In this document: positions 58,659 to 64,000 of the stretch, one piece after another | Position numbering within the stretch: the first letter of the stretch is position 1 | Layout: the number at the start of each line of letters is the position of its first letter | Origin: DATLGB01 sp038258425 | Lineage (GTDB): Bacteria; Actinomycetota; Thermoleophilia; Solirubrobacterales; Solirubrobacteraceae | Direction: 5' to 3' | NCBI GenBank assembly: GCA_038258425.1 | Contig: JBBSPV010000010.1 | Span: forward strand, 1 to 64,000 | DNA: 64,000 nucleotides | Notes under the pieces: model-generated | The model's database searches: none | What the model was told of the DNA's origin: nothing | The model's input: the letters and a program-made list of their open reading frames with translations, nothing else | Position numbers and translations under genes: made by a program

Positions 58659-59075
58659 ATGCCCGAGCGGAGCGTCCTGCGACCCGCTCCCGGGGTGGCG
58701 ATCCCCGTCGCGGAGGTCGTCCTGCGCACGAGCCGCTCCTCCGGCCCGGGCGGCCAGCACGCGAATGTCACCGCCTCGCGCGTGGAGGCGGTCTTCGACG
58801 CCCGGGCCTCGGCCGCGCTCGGCGACGACGCCCGCCGGCGGATCACGGCCCGCTGGGGACCCGTCGTCCGCGCCGTCGCCCAGGACGCCCGCTCGCAGGC
58901 GCGCAACCGCGAGCTGGCGTTGGAGCGGCTCGAGGCGCGGCTCGCCACCGCGCTCGAGCGGCGCCGCTCCCGCACGGCGACGCGGCCCACCCGCTCCTCC
59001 AAGGAGCGCCGGCTGAGTGCGAAGAAGCGGGCAGGCGAGCGCAAGCAGGCCCGCCGCCGGGTGGACCCGGACTAG
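58659..59075 (+). CDS. arfB: ArfB/YaeJ-like peptidyl-tRNA hydrolase (ribosome rescue)
   Basis: Codon-independent release factor that frees stalled ribosomes. 138 aa. The catalytic GGQ is at 31-33 in RSSGPGGQHANVTASRVE. A basic C-terminal tail (KERRLSAKKRAGERKQARRR) that would enter the empty mRNA channel is present, as in E. coli ArfB. TACCCT ends 6 nt before the ATG. A perfect 8-bp hairpin follows about 40 nt after the stop (59115-59135). Confidence 0.93.
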   Translation: MPERSVLRPAPGVAIPVAEVVLRTSRSSGPGGQHANVTASRVEAVFDARASAALGDDARRRITARWGPVVRAVAQDARSQARNRELALERLEARLATALERRRSRTATRPTRSSKERRLSAKKRAGERKQARRRVDPD

Positions 59076-59114
59076 GCCTTCGTGAACATCCGGCGCGGTG
59101 ACGGGTGCGACGGA

Positions 59115-59135
59115 CAGCCGCCGCCACGGCGGCTG
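59115..59135 (+). terminator. hairpin downstream of arfB
   Basis: CAGCCGCC (59115-59122) and GGCGGCTG (59128-59135) form a perfect 8-bp stem with a 5-nt loop. It lies 40 nt after the arfB stop, between convergent genes, with no U-tract. Confidence 0.5.
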
Positions 59136-59195
59136 GCGACGGCGGTACCGGACCTGGGCACCGGGGCTCATCCGCAGGCCGGCGTGGCGGGCGGG

Positions 59196-59239
59196 GGCAA
59201 GAGGCGGGTGGGAGACGGTTGTCGGACGCGTACCCGCCT
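59196..59239 (+). repeat. 44-bp dispersed repeat, copy 3
   Basis: Begins GGCAAGAGGCGGG and ends CCCGCCT, exactly 44 bp, with CGGT at internal positions 21-24. It lies in the non-coding gap between arfB and a convergent methyltransferase gene, the same convergent setting as copies 1 and 2. Confidence 0.65.
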
Positions 59240-59278
59240 GTGGTTTCCTTGCGCGCCCCAGGCTCTGCCCCCGCAGCC

Positions 59279-59322
59279 GGCAAGAGGCGGGTGAAGGGCC
59301 GTTCTCCGACGTCTAGCCGCCT
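59279..59322 (+). repeat. 44-bp dispersed repeat, copy 4
   Basis: Begins GGCAAGAGGCGGG and ends GCCGCCT, again 44 bp; internal positions 21-24 read CCGT. The start is 83 nt after the start of copy 3. A lone CCTCTTGCC (59346-59354), complementary to the element's left end, follows 24 nt later. Confidence 0.65.
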
Positions 59323-59355
59323 GTCGCGGCTCCGCCGGCGATCCTCCTCTTGCCC

Positions 59356-60234
59356 TCACCTGCCGCTGCTCCGGCCGTCGCGGCGCCCAGCCGGCCTCGG
59401 CGACCCGGACCAGGCCTTGACCGCCTGGAGCGTGTAGGTCAAGGGCACGCGCCAGGGACGGTCGAGCAGCCGGTACTCGCCGTCGTCGCCAGGCGCCATG
59501 TGCCCCGGCATGGCGTCCCAGGGCACGCTGTCGTGCTCCACGAGCACCCGCAGCTGCAGCCCGGCCTCGTGCAGCGCGGTGACGGTCTCGCCGAGCCCGT
59601 GGTTCCACTCCTGGGTGCGGTTGTGCGTGAAGGTCGTCTCCGTCGTGACGTAGGTGCCGTCGTCGTCCCAGACGGTCGGCTCGGCCCGTTCGAAGTACGG
59701 GTGCTCGACGACGAGCCGGCCGTCGGGCCCGACGTCGGCCAGCGCCCACAGCATCGGGTGGCCCTCCCGCAGGAAGAGGCGGCCGCCCGGGCGCAGGAGG
59801 TCCGCCACCACCCGAGCCCAGCGGCGGATGTCGGGCAGCCAGCACAGGGCGCCCACGCCGGTGAAGACGAGGTCGAAGGCCCCGGCGCCGAGCACGCCGG
59901 CGGCGTCGTGGACGTCGGCCGCCACGAAGTCGACGTCTGCGCCCGTGCGCTCGGCCAGGCTCCGGGCCTGGGCCAGCGACGCCTCCGAGAAGTCCAGGCC
60001 GCTCATGCGCGCCCCGAGCCGGGCGAGGGAGATGGTGTCCGTGCCGATGTGACACTGCAGGTGCACGCCCCGCAGGCCGGTCAGCTCGCCGAGCCGCGGC
60101 ACATCGAAGCGGACGACGTCGCTGATGAAGTCCGGCTCGTGCACGAAGCGCTCGACCGCGTAGTCGGGCGAGGCGGCGTGGGCCGGGGCGCGCTCGTCCC
60201 ACATGGCACGGTTGTCGGTCCGGTAGTCGCTCAT
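59356..60234 (-). CDS. class I SAM-dependent methyltransferase
   Basis: About 292 aa. N-terminus DYRTDNRAMWDERAPAHAAS, SAM-binding loop LQCHIGTDTISLARLGARMSG (motif I), GLDFSEASLAQAR (motif II), then VFTGVGALCWLPDIRRWARV and LLRPGGRLFLREGHPML. The late ETTFTHNRTQEWNHGLGETV block occurs in similar small-molecule methyltransferases. Last gene of a four-gene minus-strand unit, coupled to the flippase gene by ATGA. The substrate is unknown and may be unrelated to the glycan genes. Confidence 0.85.
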   Translation of the reverse strand: MSDYRTDNRAMWDERAPAHAASPDYAVERFVHEPDFISDVVRFDVPRLGELTGLRGVHLQCHIGTDTISLARLGARMSGLDFSEASLAQARSLAERTGADVDFVAADVHDAAGVLGAGAFDLVFTGVGALCWLPDIRRWARVVADLLRPGGRLFLREGHPMLWALADVGPDGRLVVEHPYFERAEPTVWDDDGTYVTTETTFTHNRTQEWNHGLGETVTALHEAGLQLRVLVEHDSVPWDAMPGHMAPGDDGEYRLLDRPWRVPLTYTLQAVKAWSGSPRPAGRRDGRSSGR

Positions 60235-61631
60235 CCGACGGGGGAGTGTGTCGTGCGGGCGGTCCCCCGGTGGTAGAGCCCGGCGAGCAGCGCGCAGAGC
60301 ACGACGGCCGCGCCCGCGTAGCCGAGCTCGGCCCGCAGCAGCTCGTCGTCGACGACGGGCACGAGCAGCCAGACGAGGTAGCCGAGCGCCACGGCGAACC
60401 AGCAGGCGCCGGCCGCCGGGGCCTCGTCGCGGGCGAGCGCGGCCTGGTTGAGGGTGCCCGCCGCGAGGTGGGCGCCCATGCCGACGCCGACGAGCGCGAG
60501 CCCGATCCGGCCGTAGCTCGCGTTGACGTCGAAGAGCAGGCCCATGACCCACGGGCCGATGGCCAACAGCCCGACGGCGACCGCGGCGGCGAAGCCCGCG
60601 ATGGCGAGCACCGTCACGCGGATCGCCCGGCGGAACTCCGCCGCCCCCTCGCCGCGGGCGTGCAGGCCGGCCAGGTGGGGCAGCAGGGACCCCTGCACGG
60701 CCTGGAAGAGCTGCAGCGGCGCCCGCGCGATGAGCAGCGCGTTGAACACGAAGCCCGCCACCGCGGGATCCGCAGCGGTGGCGTTGGCCGTGAGTACCGG
60801 CGCGTTGAGCAGCGTCTGCTCTGCGGCCATGACGATGAGCACGGCGAGGGCGAAGCGCCCGCCGCGGCGCAGCGCGAGCTCCTCCTCCGAGGCCTCGGGG
60901 GAGATGGTGTCGCCAGGGGCCGCCGGACTCGCCTCGACCTCCGCGGGCGCGCTCGCGTGAGCGCGGCGGAAGGCCAGCGGGACCACGACGAGCGAGACGA
61001 GCGGCGCCGCCGCCATGCCGAGCGCCACCGCGAGCTCGCCCGTGGCGATCCCGATCGCGACGCCGAGCGCGAACAGCAGTCGCGTCACGGCCTCCATGAA
61101 GACCAGGCCGCCGTAGAGCCCGAACCACGTGTGCCCGGCCAGCCAACCGCGGGCGAAGTAGCTCGCCGCATAGGCGAGCACGGTGGCCACGAGCACCCAG
61201 AACAGCGAGCGCTCCCCGTCGAAGAGCCGGTCGGTGATCGGGCCGCGCAGCGCGAGGGCGATCACGAGGAACGCGAGCGCGAAGCCGCCCTGGATGAGCA
61301 GCGGCGTGCGCAGCGGGTGCCCCGTGTGCAGCCCCCGGGCGCGGCGGTCGGCGATCGTGCGGCTCAGCAGCTGCTCGATCGGCCGGTAGATGACCGACGC
61401 GATGACGAAGATCACCGACCACAGCAGCGAGATCCGCGTGTACTCGACGTCGTCGGCCAGCGCGTAGGAGGCGACGGAGAAGTACGCGAAGGTCACGACC
61501 CCGGTCGCCGCGATGCCGATCGAGAGCAGCCGCGCGCCGCGGCCGTAGGACGACGGCTTGGTGACCGCGTCGCTCCCGGCCTCCCGGCTCCGCGCTGAGC
61601 GACCGAGGAGACCGCTCCGCCGGTCGGCCAA
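60231..61631 (-). CDS. polysaccharide flippase (MOP/Wzx-like)
   Basis: 466-aa membrane protein with about 12-14 predicted helices and the layout of MOP-superfamily lipid-linked glycan exporters: LSIGIAATGVVTFAYFSVAS, SLLWSVIFVIASVIYRPIEQ, a central charged cytoplasmic loop (ISPEASEEELALRRGGRF), FVFNALLIARAPLQLFQAVQ and GSLLPHLAGLHARGEG. The apparent start is a TTG just after the upstream methyltransferase stop; no ATG or GTG lies near the first helix. Likely transports lipid-linked sugars made by the GT2 in the same operon. Confidence 0.8.
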   Translation of the reverse strand: MADRRSGLLGRSARSREAGSDAVTKPSSYGRGARLLSIGIAATGVVTFAYFSVASYALADDVEYTRISLLWSVIFVIASVIYRPIEQLLSRTIADRRARGLHTGHPLRTPLLIQGGFALAFLVIALALRGPITDRLFDGERSLFWVLVATVLAYAASYFARGWLAGHTWFGLYGGLVFMEAVTRLLFALGVAIGIATGELAVALGMAAAPLVSLVVVPLAFRRAHASAPAEVEASPAAPGDTISPEASEEELALRRGGRFALAVLIVMAAEQTLLNAPVLTANATAADPAVAGFVFNALLIARAPLQLFQAVQGSLLPHLAGLHARGEGAAEFRRAIRVTVLAIAGFAAAVAVGLLAIGPWVMGLLFDVNASYGRIGLALVGVGMGAHLAAGTLNQAALARDEAPAAGACWFAVALGYLVWLLVPVVDDELLRAELGYAGAAVVLCALLAGLYHRGTARTTHSPVG

Positions 61632-61632
61632 C

Positions 61633-62265
61633 TTACCCCGGGAGCCGCACGAGGACCATCGTCCACGGGAACGGCGAGCGCGCCTCGACGACCTCGCCGT
61701 GGCGGCTCAGCAGCCGGACGAAGGCCCGCTTGGACCAGTGGTTGAGGTGGCCCGGCGTGTTGCCGAAGTCCTTCCAGTAGGCGCCGCGGGCGACGTTGAC
61801 GGCCCGCCAGAGCGGCTCGCGCGGGACGGACACGAGCAGGTGGCCGCTCGCCACCCTGGCCATCTCCGCCACGGTGTGCGCCGGGTCCGGCACGTGCTCG
61901 AGCACCTCGATGGCCGTGGCCACGTCGAACTCGTCGTCGTGGAACGCGAGCCGCTCGGCCTTGGAGACCCGGTACTCGAGGTTGGGCGCCCGCCGGCCCT
62001 CCCACTCGGCCTGCATGGCCGGGTCCTCGAGGTCGATCCCGACGATGCGTCGTGGCGCCAGGCGCTGCGCCCAGCGGTGCGTGAGGATGCCCTCCCCGCA
62101 GCCGACGTCGAGCAGCGAGGCCGGGTCGGCCCGCACGAACAACTCCTCGAGGGCGCCCTCGAAGCCGGCCATGAGCCGCCTGACGACCGGGTTGGTGGAG
62201 CCGTACTTGTCGTAGGTGTTGCCCGTGACCGTGCCCTCGGCGTCGCGCGTGACCGCCGGGCTCAC
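61633..62265 (-). CDS. class I SAM-dependent methyltransferase (glycan operon)
   Basis: About 210 aa from a GTG that overlaps the GT2 stop (GTGA). N-terminus GNTYDKYGSTNPVVRRLMAG, motif I SLLDVGCGEGILTHRWAQ, IVGIDLEDPAMQAEWE, FDVATAIEVLEHVPDPA, and a C-terminal NTPGHLNHWSKRAFVRLLS. The NTYDKYxxxNPVVRRLM opening is shared with methyltransferases found beside GT2 and flippase genes. A role in methylating a sugar or lipid carrier is inferred from context. Confidence 0.88.
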   Translation of the reverse strand: MSPAVTRDAEGTVTGNTYDKYGSTNPVVRRLMAGFEGALEELFVRADPASLLDVGCGEGILTHRWAQRLAPRRIVGIDLEDPAMQAEWEGRRAPNLEYRVSKAERLAFHDDEFDVATAIEVLEHVPDPAHTVAEMARVASGHLLVSVPREPLWRAVNVARGAYWKDFGNTPGHLNHWSKRAFVRLLSRHGEVVEARSPFPWTMVLVRLPG

Positions 62266-63317
62266 AGCTTCAAGGCCTCCCGCTCCTCCGTCCGGCCGCG
62301 ATGCGGCGCCGCGTGCGCGCCCGTCGTCGGCTCGTGGCCGGTGGCCGCGCCCGGCTCGTAGTGGGAAGGCTCGACGCCGAGCTCGAGCTCGACGCGGCGG
62401 ACGCGCTCGAACACCCGCTGGAGCATGATCCGCTGCCCGCTGAGCAGGTCGCCGATGACCCCGAGCGCGGCGAGCACGACGGCGGCGTTGAAGAGCACGG
62501 CGCCGAGTATCAGCGACTGGATGTGGCCCGAGCCGTTGCCGCCGAGGAAGGCGACGAAGAAGCGCGCGAACACGAGGAGGCCGACGAAGCCGGTGATGAG
62601 CGCGAGCGTCATGAACACCCGCAGCGGCTCGTACATCGCGTAGATGCGGAAGATCGAGAGCCCGTTGCGCCGGACGTAGGACGACATGGACGGAAACAGC
62701 CGCGACTCGCGCAGCTTGGGGTTCGTCCGCACGGGCACGTGGTCGACGGCGACCGTGAGCTTGCCCGCCTGGATGATCGTCTCGAGCGTGTAGGTGAACT
62801 TCGAGACGACCTGCAGCGACAGCGCGGCCTCGCGGTTGTAGGCGCGGAAGCCCGAGGTCGTGTCCGGCACCGACGTCGTCGAGGCGCGGCGCACGACCCA
62901 CGAGCCGAGTCGCTGCAGCGCCTTCTTGAGCGGCGAGAAGTGCTCGATGGTCATCACCTGGCGGTCGCCGACGACCATGTCGGCGCGGCCCTCGAGGATC
63001 GGCCGCACGAGGTCGGGGATGCCGCCCGCGTCGTACTGGTTGTCCGCATCGGTGTTGACGATGACGTCGGCGCCGAGCTTGAGGCTCGCGTCCAACCCGG
63101 CCTGGAAGCCCGAGGCGAGCCCCTTGTTGTTCGTGAGCCGGACGATGTGGTCGACCCCGTGGGCCTTGGCCACCTCGATCGTGCGGTCCGTCGAGCCGTC
63201 GTCGATGACGAGCCACTCCACGGACTCGAAGCCCTCGACCTCGCGCGGGAGGTCGGCGAGCGTGATCGGGAGGGCCTCCTCCTCGTCGAAGCAGGGGATC
63301 TGGATCATGAGCTTCAC
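62262..63317 (-). CDS. GT2-family membrane glycosyltransferase
   Basis: About 351 aa, dolichol-phosphate-mannose-synthase-like. KLMIQIPCFDEEEALPITLA, VIDDGSTDRTIEVA, NKGLASGFQAGLDASL and the metal-binding DXD in NTDADNQYD form the GT-A domain, with TSGFRAYNREAALSL further on. Two C-terminal membrane helices follow (VFMTLALITGFVGLLVFARF and a second near residue 290). GTG 63317 is preferred: TACCCT ends 10 nt upstream on the minus strand and KLMIQIP is the normal family start. An ATG at 63347 would add ten weak residues. First gene of the glycan operon. Confidence 0.9.
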   Translation of the reverse strand: MKLMIQIPCFDEEEALPITLADLPREVEGFESVEWLVIDDGSTDRTIEVAKAHGVDHIVRLTNNKGLASGFQAGLDASLKLGADVIVNTDADNQYDAGGIPDLVRPILEGRADMVVGDRQVMTIEHFSPLKKALQRLGSWVVRRASTTSVPDTTSGFRAYNREAALSLQVVSKFTYTLETIIQAGKLTVAVDHVPVRTNPKLRESRLFPSMSSYVRRNGLSIFRIYAMYEPLRVFMTLALITGFVGLLVFARFFVAFLGGNGSGHIQSLILGAVLFNAAVVLAALGVIGDLLSGQRIMLQRVFERVRRVELELGVEPSHYEPGAATGHEPTTGAHAAPHRGRTEEREALKL

Positions 63318-63327
63318 GGCGGGGGGA

Positions 63328-63337
63328 AGGGTACCCT
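63328..63337. promoter_or_regulatory. palindromic bidirectional -10 element
   Basis: AGGGTACCCT is a perfect 10-bp palindrome that supplies TACCCT on both strands: 8 nt before the plus-strand ATG at 63346 and 10 nt before the minus-strand GTG at 63317. The divergent glycan genes probably share it. Confidence 0.5.
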
Positions 63338-63345
63338 GCCGCTCC

Positions 63346-64000
63346 ATGGAGACGGCCGTCCGCTCCGAGCGGCCGCCGCGCGCCGGCCCGCTGGCCCGCG
63401 CCCGCCGGCTCGGCGTCGAGGGGTGGGCCCGGCTCGCGTTCGCGGGGCTGTGCGTGGCGACGCTCGTCGGGACGCTCGTCTACCCGACCTATCCGAACTA
63501 CGACTCCTACTACTCCCTGCTGTGGGGCCGGGAGATCCTCGACGGGCAGCTGCCCGTGCTCGAGGGCTTCCGCTTCCCGACCGAGCACCCGCTCGCGATC
63601 GCCGCCGGCGTCGTGCTCGACCTCTTCGGCGCGTCGGCCGACCGGCTCTGGATCGGCCTGATCTTCGCGTCCTTCCTCGCCCTGGTGGCGGGCATCTACC
63701 GGCTCGGCCGGGTGGCCTTCACGCCGCTCGTCGGGCTCGTGGCGGCGCTGCTCGTGCTCTCGCGCTTCGACTTCGCCTTCCTGGCCGCGCGCGGCTACGT
63801 CGACGTGCCCTATCTCGCGCTCGTCGTGTGGGCCGTCGCGTTGGAGGCGACCCGGCCCCGGCGCGGCGTCCCGGTTCTCCTGCTGCTCGTCGCCGCCGGG
63901 CTGTTGCGTCCGGAGGGCTGGCTGCTGCTCGCGCTCTACTGGCTGTGGCTGTTCCCCGGGGCGACCTGGCGCCAGCGCCTGGGCTGGGCCGCGCTCGCGG
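63346..64000 (+). CDS. GT-C-like integral membrane glycosyltransferase (3' end cut)
   Basis: Open frame of 218 codons running off the window. The N-terminus is basic, then a helix (RLAFAGLCVATLVGTLVYP) and an extracytoplasmic loop PTYPNYDSYYSLLWGREILD whose acidic residue and aromatic cluster resemble the first-loop catalytic motif of GT-C (PMT/GT39-type) enzymes, followed by GQLPVLEGFRFPTEHPLA. Further helices follow: LIFASFLALVAGIYRLG, LVGLVAALLVLSRFDFAFL and VPVLLLLVAAGLLRPEGWLL. It is divergent from the GT2 operon and shares its promoter element, so it probably glycosylates with a lipid-linked sugar at the outer face. Confidence 0.78.
   Translation, partial: METAVRSERPPRAGPLARARRLGVEGWARLAFAGLCVATLVGTLVYPTYPNYDSYYSLLWGREILDGQLPVLEGFRFPTEHPLAIAAGVVLDLFGASADRLWIGLIFASFLALVAGIYRLGRVAFTPLVGLVAALLVLSRFDFAFLAARGYVDVPYLALVVWAVALEATRPRRGVPVLLLLVAAGLLRPEGWLLLALYWLWLFPGATWRQRLGWAALA

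Noticed and set aside
59082..59437. Several short plus-strand frames across the 59.2 kb repeats
   Set aside because: They run through repeat copies and hairpins, show no coding bias and differ from each other only by frame.
62262..63347. ATG start at 63347 for the GT2 gene
   Set aside because: It would overlap the divergent gene's ATG (shared CATG) and adds residues atypical of the family; GTG 63317 fits better.

Overview
The window is very GC-rich actinobacterial chromosome with near-exclusive G/C in third codon positions, many GTG starts and dense 4-nt ATGA/GTGA stop-start overlaps. Gene content (mDAP-type MurE, a Tad pilus tail, tandem copies of a secreted 'DRHVLLWDR' family, ftsZ followed by gcv genes rather than yggS/sepF/divIVA) suggests Actinomycetota outside the classical Streptomyces/Mycobacterium group, most likely Thermoleophilia (Solirubrobacterales). 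That placement is inference. No rRNA, tRNA, CRISPR, insertion sequence or prophage was seen.

Layout. 1-3.1 kb: end of a tad pilus operon (tadB, tadC) and a convergent DUF3352 lipoprotein. 3.2-22.9 kb: the division and cell wall (dcw) cluster, mraZ-rsmH-ftsL-like-ftsI-[two secreted paralogues, tetR, aidB]-murE-murF-mraY-[alkyltransferase-like gene]-murD-ftsW-murG-murC-ftsQ-ftsZ. It is preceded by a MraZ-type operator and a long leader hairpin. murB, ddl and sepF are absent from it. 22.9-30 kb: glycine cleavage genes gcvT-gcvH and gcvPA-gcvPB, split by an opposing SpoIIE-type phosphatase, plus a coupled 2-hydroxyacid dehydrogenase. 30-36.5 kb: trpS, scpA-scpB-crtY and a divergent TetR/ABC exporter unit. 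36.5-36.9 kb: a repeat-rich intergenic block. 36.9-44 kb: rlmN, rluB and an aromatic amino acid run (aroH, hisC, leader peptide, aroF, tyrA, aroA). 44-49.6 kb: GH5 glycosidase, cmk, der, metK and a deacetylase lipoprotein. 49.9-59.1 kb: an M28 peptidase, an orphan DNA methyltransferase and a housekeeping run (priA, def, fmt, rsmB, zinc-ribbon protein, rpe, arfB). 59.1-64 kb: two more copies of the dispersed repeat, a four-gene minus-strand glycan operon (GT2, methyltransferase, flippase, methyltransferase) and a divergent GT-C-like membrane protein that runs off the window.

Most interesting signals: (i) a 32-codon ORF with five aromatic residues in eleven, just upstream of DAHP synthase, which looks like an undescribed attenuation leader; (ii) a -10-like TANNNT hexamer 6-11 nt upstream of at least 24 start codons, implying widespread leaderless transcription; (iii) a fixed-length 44-bp palindromic repeat family at two intergenic loci; (iv) alkylation-related genes (aidB, Cys-less ATL) and a tandemly duplicated secreted family inside the dcw cluster; (v) bidirectional promoters with overlapping -10 elements.
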